From assembly GCF_963675165.1 (NCBI RefSeq), contig NC_087385.1:392501-456500 (forward strand): a stretch of DNA of 64,000 bases, given 5' to 3'. The notes beneath the pieces are model-generated. The model was not told the DNA's origin. It ran no database searches and saw only the letters and a list, made by a program, of their open reading frames with translations. Positions 1 through 11,724 of the stretch are shown one piece after another (the stretch's first letter is position 1; every line of letters begins with the position of its first letter). Position numbers and translations under genes: made by a program. This DNA is from Halichondria panicea (Eukaryota > Porifera > Demospongiae > Suberitida > Halichondriidae).

Positions 1-630
1 TGTAGAGGTAGCAGTAAGTGCGTGAACACCGACATTGTCTGGAATGAGGCTCCTTAAATCTCCAATCTCGCGACTCGAAAATCATCTCCCCAGGTTTTAA
101 CACAATGGGCTTCATCAACTACTACTGCAACGAGATTCTTTATATACGGTGGTGACAGAAGCGTATTTCGAAAAATACCCTTCGCTAATATGCTCTCTGG
201 GGAGATGAACACCAACTGAGCTTCTCCTTTCAGTACTCTAGCTGTTAATAGCACTACGGTCTGTCTGAGCTTCTCCAACGTATTCCACTGTCAATCCTCC
301 AGCTGCATACTTTTTTTGTTGATCCATCATCAGCGAAGTGAGAGGACTAATACAAAGTACAATGCTTCCAGATGTTCCTGCAAAACAGAAAAAGGCGTAT
401 ATATAGGTACACTCATACAGCAATTTTAGTTCACCTTTCAATTGGTCAAAGGCCATAGGTAATGCAGCAAAGATTACTGACTTTCCATAGCCGGTTGGCA
501 GTGACACAAATGTGTCCTTTCCTCCAATGATTGAATACATTGCTTTCATTTGCTCTGGCTTTAAATAATGGATCCCAATTGCTCTAGCACTCTCAATTAT
601 CACGTCTTGCATCTTCATGTGTCTTTCCAT
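1..630 (-). pseudogene. RecQ-like DNA helicase fragment, frameshifted, runs off left edge
   Basis: The minus-strand reading starts at 630 and encodes a DExH helicase front. It has a Q-motif-like start (LKPEQMKAM), the Walker A motif PTGYGKS, and CISPLTSLMMDQ. After a 57-nt GT-AG intron (378-434) it continues with LVFISPES and the Walker B box DEAHC. Two breaks are visible. Near 240-255 the frame changes between EAQTD and VLKGEAQ. Near 65-75 it changes again between DDFRVA and EIGDLRSLIPDN. RecQ family proteins unwind DNA 3'-5'. Sponge genomes carry many short RecQ-like copies, so this is most likely a decayed one, though assembly errors could cause the shifts. The rest of the gene lies left of the window. 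Confidence 0.75.
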
Positions 631-1057
631 AGTCTTGCACTATAATTATGTACTAAATCTTGAAAGTCATAAACTAAATGTTCCACACTGATTTTTGACC
701 ACACCTGTACCCATTCAGTGATTGCATGAATTTCACCACACAGTGGGTAACACCCACCACTACACCTACACTATTTGGTTAACACCCAATTATCACTACT
801 AGGTTATCTAACCGCGGCACTTAGGGCCTGACACAAGTGGTGATAGTGAAGTTCACCAGACTCTTGCAAAGAGGCTGGAAATCGAGACTACTGTTGAAGG
901 GGGCAGTCGAGGCTAGTACGTGTGGTGAGTTTTATCACCTCTACTATCTATGGTTTTATAGACTATATATACTAGCCAGAAGTTTGTATGATATTTGTGA
1001 TCTGGATAGCTAAAATGTGTGTATGTATATTGCTCACTGTCCTTTAATATACTGCAG
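631..1057. other. Spacer, no gene seen
   Basis: This lies between the RecQ-like fragment (minus) and the first recognisable Kelch exon (plus). It is divergent, so it may hold promoters and the unseen 5' exon of Kelch-kinase A. No clear start codon, TATA box or repeat was found. Confidence 0.4.
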
Positions 1058-4000
1058 ACAATGTTGAAAGCTGTCTACCACCAGTTGAACCACCACCTCG
1101 TTATGGTCCGTTCTCTACTGCAGCTGACGGATGCCATTACGTGTTGATGGGGAAAGGTCCAGACGTGAGGTCTAACATTATTGCTGTGTGTGATCCAAGC
1201 ACTGAGCTGTGGAGCCTCTTGCCCACCACTGGACCTCTACCCTATGGAGAGCATAGTGGTTGCTCTGTTTGTGTAGGTCGTTGCCTGTACACCTTTGGTG
1301 GTGACGATGGGTCTACTTACTTGAGCAAGCTTGATGGGTCTTCTTACGTCAATGACTTGAGCAAGCTTGATCTGGACACTCTCCAGTGGACCAAAGTTCA
1401 ATCTTGTGGTAGTCAGCCTATGAAAAAGGTTTTCTGTGGACTTGTCAGTGTGAATGAGAGAACTCTGTGCTGCTTTGGAGGACTCTGTATTGAGGGCTCC
1501 ACACAACCAGGATCAACATTCACCAGTCCATGGTCTGATGGACGTGGATTGACGAACGAGTTCCATTTCTTTGATATACAAAATGGTAACTTTTGTCCTT
1601 TGCTGTATGTCTTCATTGCTTACACTTGTAGGATATCTAGCTACCGTATAGCGGGAAATTTTCGTGAAGTGCAACATTTCATGTTTTTCGAGGCAGAGCA
1701 GTTAACATGAATTAAAAACTGGGGTAAACTCCTACGCACCGGGTAGTTCACATGCAGAGCTATTGGTGGGTGTGGTTTCCTGTCATTGAACCTCAAATAT
1801 TAGAACCCACGAAAATTTCTGCTGAGGGCTCTCAAGCCAAATAGCGAAATTTTCGCGGGTTCTATACGGTACTGGTGGAATCTCACCCTCACTCACATAG
1901 GAAACTATGTTTACTTTCTTTCACCATTCTCTAAATTGCCGAACCCCCACTTCCAGGTGTCTGGTCGTCCCCTGAGCTCAGAGGAGAGAGACCTCCTCCC
2001 TGTAGTGACTTCACCTTTACCATGGTGGACCAGCACAGGGCAGTCCTCTTTGGAGGGTACCAATGTGGCCGTTGGGTCAATGATGTCTACGTATTCGATT
2101 TTAGGACCATGGTGAGTTGGAATTAGTACTGCCACATTGAAATGCACAATACTGTGTGTTCACTGTGTGTAGGAGGTCACTAAGGTGAAGCCAGTACAGG
2201 GAGAGCCATGGCCAGTGGAGAGGAGAAGCCATGCTGCCTGTTGTCTCAACTATGGCCAGGACCACCCTCAACTACTGGTGCACGGAGGAGAGGATACTAG
2301 AAACCAGGTATTGGCAGACATGTGGATACTAGATGTGGACACTGGCAAGTGGACAGAGGTGAGAATGGTTTACACAAACTGTTTCAGCCTGAGGCTAGAG
2401 GCTAGTAGTACATGTTTGACTAAATGTGTGGGCGTGTGTTCATGTATATACACGTACCAGTGTGTATATAGTTAAAAGTAATTTACCCGAGGCCCGCCAC
2501 GGGTATATATAGGAGTCTTTGGTTTGTTTGTTTATAATTTCTGAGTCTGCTAACCAGGATGCCATAGCACTGCGTTTACAGCAGGATAGTCTCCACACAA
2601 CAAGTTATTAGTTTTAATAGTGGCAGATTCGATGTTAAAGCTTCGTTGTCGTATAAAAGCGAGGAAAAGCTAAGAAGCTCTACACACGACCTTTATTTGA
2701 GGTAGATCTACACATTTGCAGCTCAAGTAATCCTTTACCATGCAGTCTCTATTAAAAGTAGTTGTTGCATCCTCTGGTTTTATACTATTCACGTAAAACA
2801 GACGAGGGTTAGGACTTCAGTGCTCTATAGGTTGTTTGTTTATGACACATAAGTCTATACTCACCGGGATTCCATGGAGCTGTTTTTGGTTAAAATAAGT
2901 GATTAGTGGCAGATTTTAATGTTAAAGCTTCTTTGTCGAATAAAAGCTAAGAAGCTTGAAATTACACGTTGGCTGCATGGCTAGCTAGCTATATACCCGG
3001 CCTTTATTCGCGAACCCGTATACCAGGAACAATGGAACAATAGAAAGCTAGAATTATAGCTACTTGCTGCTTAGCCGAGGCGCGCGTGGGCGGCCACGGG
3101 TATAGTAGTCTGTTGGTTTGCTTGTTTGTGATGGGCTTTTCTACTCACCTGGATGCCACAGCACTGCGTTTACAGCATGGATAGCCTTCACACAATAACA
3201 TCTTGATTTAAATAGTGGCAGATTTCGATGTTAAAGCTTCTTTGTCGAGCAAAAGCTAGGAAGCTTGATCTTGCACGTTGGCAGCTAGCTAGCTACACGT
3301 GGCCTTGACTATGTATTTGCAGCTGAAGTGATCAGTACCAGGAACAATTGAATAGGGTCAAAGTAGAATTTTAACTGTGTTGACTGGCTCTGGATCAGAG
3401 GAGGTACGAAATCCGTGTCAAAGTTTTAGACACACATTCCTTAGGTCAAAGTTCGAAATGTGTGTGTTAAAGACACGCGGATGACACGCGGATGTCGTAC
3501 CTCCTCTGGCTCTGGATCCTACTCTCCAGCCTGGCACTCAGCCGCCGCACGAGCCATACTTCTCTAAGTCTAAGACTCCAGGCTTCTTTGCTGTGATCCC
3601 AGTCCTCAGTGCATGTCGCATGCATGTACGTTGTTAGTTTAGTTTTATTGATCTTGAGTTGCTGTGCTAGACTAGTCATACATGCTACATGCACTGCATT
3701 TATATAATTATATCACTCCTCTGGTTTCTGTATTATCATGTCACCAGCCGAGGGTTTGCACTTTAGTGCTCTAGTTGTATTGGTTACTATACACCTGTAG
3801 ATCTTTATTTTAAACAACCGACTACAGTGCACTAGTTTTTTGTGCTGTCTGGTTTATGTATTTTGTGCCTTCAGGTGACACTTCCTGAGTCAGTGACGCA
3901 GCGTTACTTCCACTCCATCACTGCCACCAGTCTAAGACCAGGACTCACTGAGGTCCTCGTGTTTGGAGGCAAACCGACTAGTTATAGATACTTAACGACA

Positions 4001-5302
4001 GTTGCTGAGACCACCATACTGAGATTTGGTGAGCAGCTACTAGTACGTGTAACCATGGCGACTATTGTCTAATAGACAAGCACACACAATACATGTGTCA
4101 ATGACTCTGAATGCATATACTGTTACATTTTTTCCTTAATCCTCCCCACAGAGTTGACTGGACCCTCAGCGTCTGTTGCTGGATCCTCAGCTGGGAAGTG
4201 GGCTCTCGTGGATGTGGCCCACAACGACACTAGAGGCTCCACCCAGCGACTGAGTGAGAAGAGGATCAGACAAGCAACTGCTCGTGCCTCATCAGTCAGT
4301 GAGACCAGCGACCACTCCTCTCAAGACCGGGTGAGGGCTCTGGAACAACAGTTACGTGCAGCAGAGCAGAGAGAGCATGACAATCAACGTCACCACCAAC
4401 TACAGTTGCAAGAGAAAGATCGAGAATTGGCTGAGGCCAGCAGAAGAGAAGCTGACCTGTCTGCTCGAATCACAGCTCTAGAGAGGGAGTTAGAAGGCAA
4501 AACGAAAGAGTTGGCAGCGCACAACGCAGAGGTGTGGAGGATTCCGGCCAACAGAGTGATTACGATGAGAACGATTGGCACTGGAAGATGGGGGGAGGTG
4601 CTGGAGGGAACAGTGACTGTGGCCGTCAAGCGACTCTTTGCTGCCATTGTCAACCCACGCAATCTGGAAAGACTCCAGAGAGAAATGATGCTCTTGGCTG
4701 AAGTACGACACCCCAACCTGGTGCAGTTCATTGGGGCAGTGTTTGACCAGTCCCCTCCTCTCATCATCACCGAGCTTCTGGACATGAATCTCCGACAAGC
4801 GTACGAAGAGAATCAACTGGATCCAGGAAACCGCCTCTCGATCTTCATGGATATTGCCCTAGCTCTGAACTACCTGCACCAGCGCTACGATCCCATCATC
4901 CACCGTGATGTGAGTGCTCCCAACGTCCTCCTCCAGCGAATGCCCAACCACCAGTGGAAGGGGAAGGTCTCTGACCTGGGCTCTGCCAACTTCCTGCAGC
5001 ATGCTCATACGATGGGAGAGGGGGCCATAATCTACTCCCCTCCTGAAGTCATCCCTCAACCACTTGCACGACCTCCTCCACAAACTGTCAAGATTGATGT
5101 GTACAGCTACGGCATTGTGTTGGCTGAAGTGACTGCCAGTCGATTTCCGAGTCAAGACAATTTCCCTGAGATGTTTGAGAGAATCAAGAGAGAGCGTCCT
5201 GCAGTGTATGAGCTGATACTCGGCTGTATTGAGAGAGAGCCCAGCCATCGACCCAGCATGTCACAGGTGATGGTGGAACTGAACAAAATAGCACCCTTTT
5301 AA
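1058..5302 (+). CDS. Kelch-repeat / coiled-coil / TKL-type protein kinase (gene A)
   Basis: Five exons are visible: 1058-1585, 1957-2111, 2173-2358, 3875-4028 and 4152-5302, all with GT-AG borders. The first exon opens in phase after an acceptor, so an upstream 5' exon is not identified. Exons 1-4 encode Kelch blades (CLYTFGGDDG, LCCFGG, AVLFGGY, LLVHGGED, VLVFGGK). The last exon encodes a Glu/Arg/Gln-rich coiled coil and then a kinase domain with glycine loop GTGRWGEV, VAVK lysine, HRDVSAPNVLL catalytic loop, SDLG in place of DFG, and YSPPEV as the APE-like segment. Catalytic Lys and Asp residues are present, so activity is plausible. It probably phosphorylates partners chosen by the Kelch propeller, but the substrate is unknown. 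A transposon sits in intron 1 and tandem repeats in intron 3. Confidence 0.85.
1642..1871. mobile_element. Small inverted-repeat element (MITE), family 1
   Basis: The ends are inverted copies (TACCGTATAGCGGGAAATTT and its complement near 1850-1871). It lies in intron 1 of Kelch-kinase A. A diverged second copy lies at 23359-23602, with matching interior as well as ends. There is no coding capacity, so it would have to be moved by an element elsewhere. Confidence 0.8.
2489..3340. repeat. Three diverged tandem units in intron 3 of Kelch-kinase A
   Basis: The segment GATGTTAAAGCTTC, followed by TTGTCG and AAAAGCTA(A/G)GAAGCT, recurs near 2629, 2918 and 3227. The preceding block CACTGCGTTTACAGCA recurs near 2568 and 3163. 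The units are about 300 bp long and explain most of this unusually large intron. No coding content was seen. Confidence 0.7.
3397..3507. mobile_element. 111-bp inverted-repeat element with 11-bp target duplication
   Basis: The ends AGAGGAGGTACGA and TCGTACCTCCTCT are inverted. The element is flanked on both sides by GGCTCTGGATC (3386-3396 and 3508-3518), as expected of a target-site duplication. It sits in intron 3 of Kelch-kinase A. Confidence 0.65.
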
Positions 5303-5658
5303 TTGTTAGTTTTTGTTCAAGCCGGTATTGAGCTACATGTGTTTTTTGTATGCTTAGTGATTACATGTATAGTACCTTAATTCTTTTCTATCTACTTTTG
5401 TGGCAATTATGTGTTGCTAAATGTTAAAAGTGGGCGGGGCTGCTTATGGCCAAAGTGACAATTACCGGTATGTCATAGATAGAACTTCTAGCTCTATGGC
5501 CCAGCCAGTTTTGAGAAGTAACTTCAGTGTTCATGACATGTACGTGAGTTCAGAGCTACTATAGCTAGCTAGATCTAGATGTACATGTATCATTTTATAA
5601 ACAAGGTATAGATGCATGCATATTATTATTATATTAATCACTGTCTTCACTCCTGCAG
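5303..5658. other. Spacer between Kelch genes A and B
   Basis: It holds the 3' flank of A and the 5' flank of B. The first readable exon of B follows a CTGCAG acceptor-like site at 5653-5658, as in gene A, so a small upstream exon may lie here. Nothing else was recognised. Confidence 0.4.
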
Positions 5659-7845
5659 ACAATGCAAGCACGGCTTCGCTCCATTTTTCGTCTGTCACCA
5701 GTTGAACCATCACCTCGTTGGAGTCAATTCTCTGCTGCTGACGGACGCCATTACATGTGGAGGGGGGATGGTCCAGGACTGGGGTCTAACATCATTGTTG
5801 TGTATGATCCAAGCACTGAGCTGTGGAGCTTCTTGCCCACCACTGGACCTCTACCCCCTGGAGAGTATGATGGTTGCTCTGTTTGTGTAGGTCGTTGCCT
5901 GTACACCTTTGGTGGTTATGATGGGTCTTCTTACTTCAATGACATGAGCAAGCTTGATCTGGACACTCTCCAGTGGACGAAAGTTCAAACCTCTGGTAGT
6001 CAGCCTATGAAAAAGAGTGGTTGTGGACTTGTCCGTGTGAATGAGAGAACTCTGTGCTGCTTTGGAGGAGTCGGTATTGAGGGCCCCACACAACCAGGGT
6101 CAACATTCACCAAGACTGGATGGCCTGATGGAAGTGGACGGACAAACGAGTTCCATTTATTTAATATTCAAAATGGTAAGTTGTCAACATGCACATTCAC
6201 TGTAAGTTTTCATTTCATACACTTCTACTAGAGTCCCACCCTCACTCACGATCACATAGGAAACCATGTTCACTTTTAATTTTATAAGAATTTTTTAAAT
6301 TACCACTTCCAGGTGTCTGGTCCTCCCCTGAGCTCAGAGGAGAGAGACCTCCTCCCTGTAGTAGCTTCACCTTCACCAGTGTGGACCAGCACAGGGCAGT
6401 CCTCTTTGGAGGGTGGCAATCTGGTCATCGTGGTAGGCTCAATGAAGTCTACTTGTTTGACTTCAATACCATGGTGAGTTGGAATTAGTACTGCCACATT
6501 GAAATGCACAATACTGTGTGTTCACTGTGTGTAGGAGGTCACTAAGGTGAAGCCAGTACAGGGAGAGCCATGGCCAGTGGAGAGGTCATTCCATGCGGCC
6601 TGTTGTCTCAACTATGACCAGGACCACCCTCAACTACTGGTGTACGGAGGAGTGGATAATGGCAACAAGACACTGGGGGACATGTGGGTACTGGATGTAG
6701 ACTCTGTCAAGTGGACAGAGGTGAGTATTCAACCTGGACTTCATCTAGTGGGGGGGGGGGGGCTGGCCTTCTCCCCCAAACTTTTAATTACCCTGTCAAC
6801 CTGAGGCCAGTTGTAACATTGCAATTGTACACAGCTATAGGTGTACAATGCTACGTACATGTATAGCTACTGTGTACCGCATGTATTATCATTGCTGCAT
6901 GTATTATATGTATTTTTTGTCTCCATGCAGGTGACACCTCCTGAGTCAATGGCACCACGTTACTGGCACTCCATCACTGCCACCAGTCTGGGACCAGGAC
7001 TCACCGAGGTCCTCGTGTTTGGAGGCAAATTGGTGGATTATACGACAGTTGCTGAGTCCACCATACTGAGATTTGGTGAGCAGCTACTAGTACATATAGC
7101 CATGGCAACTATTGTCTGATAGACAAGTACAGTAGACTCTCGTTAATCCGGTCACCCTTGGGACCATGCAGCTTGGCCGAAATAGCGAGGTGGCTGTAGC
7201 TCAGGAAATAGCCGCGGCTTAAAAACGACCTTACCTCGAATCTAATGACTACTTTTGCGGTTCTTGTCTCGAGGATAATGTAGGATAATGAATCATTCTG
7301 TTCTCTATTTAAGTGTAATCCAATTTTATTTGCTAACTACACCCAAACGTCATATCCGGCCGTAATATACGTATAAAATTACATTGAAAACCTTGTTTGG
7401 GACAGCCAGCACTAGCCGGTAAACGGAATAGCGAGTGGCCGTACTTCAGGGTGAGTTTTGTGCAGTAAACATATAGATAGCATTCCGTGCCAAGCCAAAT
7501 GGCCGGTATATCGAGGTGGCCGTACTTCAGAGAGCCAGAATAGCGAGAGTCTACTGTACACACAATACATGTGTCAATGACTCTGAATGCATATACTGTT
7601 ACATTTATTCCTTAATCCCCCCTACAGAGTTGACTGGACCCTCAGCGTCTGTTGCTGGACCTTTGGCTGGGAAGTGGGCTCTCGTGGATGTGGCCCACAG
7701 AGACACTAGAGGCTCCGCCCAGCGACTGAGAGAGAAGAAGATCAGACAAGCAACTGCTCGTACCTGTACGAGCTGATACTCCACTGTATTGATAGAGCCA
7801 GCCATCGTCCCAGCATGGCACAAACTGAACAGAATAGCTAGCATC
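5659..7845 (+). pseudogene. Kelch-kinase paralog B, kinase domain deleted
   Basis: Exons 5659-6175 (in-frame ATG at 5662), 6313-6473, 6535-6720 and 6931-7075 keep open Kelch blades closely matching A and C. The last exon begins at 7628 and reads the same linker (TGPSASV, KWALVDVAH). After QATAR near 7762 it jumps to the very end of the kinase domain. There the segment YELILHC...SHRPSMAQ survives but out of frame, so translation stops at 7776 after TCTS. The coiled coil, nucleotide loop and catalytic loop are all gone. The product could only be a Kelch-only protein of about 380 residues, so a decoy role is conceivable but a dead gene is simpler. A transposon (7128-7558) lies in intron 4. Confidence 0.8.
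7128..7558. mobile_element. TA-flanked inverted-repeat element (pogo/Tigger-like MITE)
   Basis: The ends CAGTAGACTCTCG and CGAGAGTCTACTG are inverted and bounded by TA on both sides. The paralogous intron of Kelch-kinase C reads AGACAAGTACACACAATAC at 14583-14601, which is exactly the empty site with a single TA. Insertion plus TA duplication is therefore seen directly. The termini resemble the element at 44342-44636. Confidence 0.85.
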
Positions 7846-8051
7846 ATATTTTAACTTTGGTAGTTCTGTTATTATGTCTTTATTGTAAGTACCTTCCTTT
7901 TTTTTAGCGGTAATAGGTATATGATTATCTAATTATATGTATATCTACAAAACGATTAATTTTTTGTCAAAATTGATAGCTTAATAGTGTGATATAAATA
8001 TATGATTGTTAAAAATTGGGCCATCATAAACGAGAATATTTTAGAGCTAGA

Positions 8052-11000
8052 TCAGTCAAAATAGTCCTCAATGTCTACCCCGGGGTCCAGTAGACTCTCT
8101 CCAAACCTGCTCAAGTCCATCCCATTCAGAATCAGGTTCTCAAATGTTTCCTGCACAGAAAGAGATAGCAAATTAATGAGAGTATTTTGTGTGAGTGGGA
8201 GAGAAGCAATGGATTACTGGATCAACGAACGGTAATAAAAATTAAAGTTATGGCTGTTGAAAGATATTTACTGTGGGGGAAATTTGATGAACCGATGACC
8301 CCGCCCCCTCACCTCTAGGTCCGTGTCTCCAATGAGCACCGCCCCCACCATCCGCCCACTCACCAGCACCACCTTGATGTACTCAACACCTGGAGCAAGG
8401 AAACACATCAGTCAGTACACTAGAATTAACGCTACCATTCACAACTTGCCTCAGGGAAAGAATTAAGTACAGAGTACAGTTACTGTCTATTGTGGTCACA
8501 TTATAAAGGACCCCAAAGTCCCCCCATAGCATGTGTTTGGACCTGTGTTAGCAGCTACGCCACCTCTTTATGGCCAAGGTCCACCACTATAAAAAGATAA
8601 TGAATACATACAAGAGTACATTCGGCCACTGGGAAATATCAACAAAACAAGTGCTAGCTATTGGGTACAGGCCTACACAATTAAGTGCCAGTACATTGTA
8701 CACTCATGGCTAGAGTACTGAGGGACCACCATTACCCACCTTTGGTGGTCCTGATGATGAGCTCATGGTCAGTGCCCAGTCCCTGTCCATTGTAACAGCC
8801 GAGGAGCACCACCTTGTGACCAAAGAAACGAGTCACATGAGCAAACAGTTCAAAACAAAAGTCCAGCATCACATCTTCACCCCCTACAGCAGAGAGAAAC
8901 ACATCATCACTCCACGAGAGAAGAAGCTGAGCTGCATGTTATTAATTGTACGTACACTTACAAACAAACAATTTTAGCTGAACATAATTATGATGAGTTT
9001 GAACTGGTAGCCTAATAAATCAGAAGGTGGTGAGAAGGCTTCAACTAGCCACAGTAGAGAGAGTAGTATCATTGGTGGGGGGGGGGGGTCTAGTGTGAAC
9101 TCACTGAGATGAGCATCCATGCACTTGGCAGCGTAGGCCCCCATCTGTCTGGCCTGGGTCCACAGACGCATCTACACAGATCGAGGGAGACAGCACACAT
9201 GAGGACACTCTTTAGATCTAAGGCAATCAATTCAGATTTCACACAATGAACATTTAACCAGAATGTTCTACTTTGAGACCCTCCCCACACACACATAGTA
9301 CACATAGTACACTATACACACACCCACACAGTTAGCAATCACATCCCCTCCTAGTATAAGCCCCCTCTCCTGACACATCACATGATACCGACTACTCCAC
9401 TCACTGGGAACCATGTCCTAGAGTGATCCCTCCAGTCCACACTACACACATCACCAGCTGCATACAAATTAGGCACACTGCTCCTCATTTCAGTGTCAAC
9501 GATTATCCCACCATCTTCCGCTAGTTTCAACTCTCTGTCATCATTTATTGCCTCTCTTAGCCAGCCCGTGTTGGGTGATACCCCAGTTGCAGATATCACT
9601 ACATCACAACCGTACACTCTGCCATTACTCAGCCTCACAAACACAGGCCAGTCCGTAACTTGAGTAGTTCCTTCTGCCACTAAGTTTCCTCGTGCACTGT
9701 CAGCACTTTCTAGAGGGGTTTCCCCTTTATTGTCCGAGCTTTGAGCCTCTGTTTTTGGTTTCTGTGGGTGTGGCCAATCTGACGGATGCAAGCCGCTGGC
9801 GTTCAGTTGTCCTGGAGTCAGTACATCAGTCACTGTGCACTCGTACTCAATATTGACATGCGGGTACCCCTGTGGGGGGTAGGACGATAATTATCACTGT
9901 ACCCCTGTGGGGGGGAGATGATGATAATTATCACATGTATGCAGAAAATCTGGAAAATGTTTGCCTTCAAAATCATAACTACCTTGTGTTTGTCCCGCCC
10001 AGTGAGGCTGAGCTCCACACTCCAGTCCGGCCCTAGGGCACTACCACACTCTCCCTTCTCTCCTTTACTGCCTCCACAGACAGTGTATTTTGTACGCTTG
10101 TGAACTCTGACCTTGTCGGGAGAGCTAGACTCGGAGAGATGGGGAAGAAAGAAAGTTGCAGCTCCTCCATCAAAAAATGTGTGTCCAATAGATTTGTCCT
10201 TGATGACCCACACGACCTCACACCCCCGCACTTCGTACCTGTAGTGAGTGGGCGGGGCTATGTATACACAACTGACTAACAGGAAGAGAGGTGTCATGTA
10301 TGTTGTAATATTATTCAACTCACACTAGTTCAATGGCGATGCCTCCGTTGCCCACGACAACTATCCTACGAGCATTGCCAAGTCTCTTCTGGAACTCCTG
10401 TCAGGAATGGAGGGACAAGTGGACACACACACACACTGACACACTGGATGCATGGCTCTCACCAGCACACTCTCTGTGTCCCTGATACCCATCACATGCT
10501 CACTCTTGTTAGGGATGACCTGTACACAGAGAGAGAGAGAGTGAGATGGCACAAGATAATGATGAGAGGAATAGATATCTAGCCACCAGTCTTTGTAACA
10601 GTGGCATAAATAAATTATAGAATATAGTCTTGCTATGAGCTATACAGAATATAAACAATGTAGATCGTCCAAACTCAAGCTAATGGGCTGGGCTCATACC
10701 CAAAACAGCTAAAATACAGCCTTTGACCTTTACAAACATCTTTGAACGGCCACAACTTTAGTTCTGTTAATCCAGTAACGTTTTATATATATAGACACAC
10801 CCTCTACTTACGCTGGGGATTCCCCCTGTACAGATGCACAGTTTGTGGTAGTGGACACACCCACCAGTCCAGTGGATGATCTGGTGACACAGATTCAGTT
10901 GTGTGACAGTGGAGTGGATGACAGTGACGTTGGGGCAGGTCTCAGTGAGGTAGTCCCCACCCCTCTCACACACGTCAAACACCTCCAGAGAACGAGAAAT

Positions 11001-11389
11001 CTGACACACACACACAGAGAGAAATGGGCAATTTATAGGCCATAAGATAGTTTTTTTTCGTACACTCTACCTTCACAAAGTTGACTGCAGCTTTGATGAG
11101 AGGAGAGCTACTGATCAGAATAATCCTCGAGTCGGGGTTCAATCTGGAGAGCTAGTGTGTGAGGTGTGGGGTGTGGGGGTGTGGGAAGTGTGTGTTAGGT
11201 GTGGGGAGGAGGTGTGGGTGTGGGGGCTTCTTTTTTTCTAAAGCGCGGCCTGGACCTGAGACTATGGGTGGGCAGTGTGGGTAGTATCGCGTGCACGCAC
11301 GATGCATAATTTCAGCTCACCTCTTGTGCACAAGTGACTCCAGCTATTCCTCCCCCCACAATCACAAGGACTGGACCACTGGTAGTCAT
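8052..11389 (-). CDS. PYROXD1: PYROXD1, pyridine nucleotide-disulfide oxidoreductase domain protein 1
   Basis: Eleven exons join in frame to 525 residues: 11321-11389, 11071-11151, 10812-11000, 10463-10519, 10324-10397, 9983-10238, 9405-9869, 9105-9171, 8740-8883, 8313-8389 and 8052-8150. The FAD-binding motif GGGIAG is near residue 11 and the NAD(P)-binding motif GNGGIA near residue 148. ATGVSPN is near 337, and [11 protein letters not shown], the second flavin contact, is near 385. [11 protein letters not shown] and the C-terminal MDLSRFGE...DIEDYFD tail are family hallmarks. Human PYROXD1 is about 500 residues; the extra length is a Ser/Thr/Glu-rich insert in exon 7. The family is a class I flavoprotein oxidoreductase of nucleus and cytosol, reported to protect the tRNA ligase complex (RTCB) from oxidation. 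The start at 11389 immediately precedes the dinucleotide-binding strand. Confidence 0.93.
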
Positions 11390-11724
11390 GGTGGTGCGGT
11401 GCAAGTGAGTAGGAGCACTCTTGAAGACATACGATCGAGCACAAGTATAGTCAGTCACAGATATACATGTACCGGTATGCTATAGCTAATGAATAGAGTC
11501 AAGTGTGTGGGGGGGGGGGGGAGGCATATAATATATATAATTATACTGACCTCAGTGCTAGTGAAAAGTGTCTACGTGTATAGATCTAGCCTATTATACA
11601 TCTATAAACTTATCTCACCTTGTGGACATTGACAATTCGAATTGAAAGCTAGATCTAGATCTAGCTCGGCTTTTGTTAAATACTACAACTCTTTTCTTGG
11701 TCGACTCCCAGTTGATAATTAATT
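11390..11724. promoter_or_regulatory. Divergent intergenic region PYROXD1 / Kelch-kinase C
   Basis: The 335 bp between two oppositely transcribed start codons must hold both promoters unless 5' exons are missed. A poly-G run lies at 11511-11521. No convincing TATA box was seen on either side, so this may be a shared TATA-less promoter. Confidence 0.4.
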
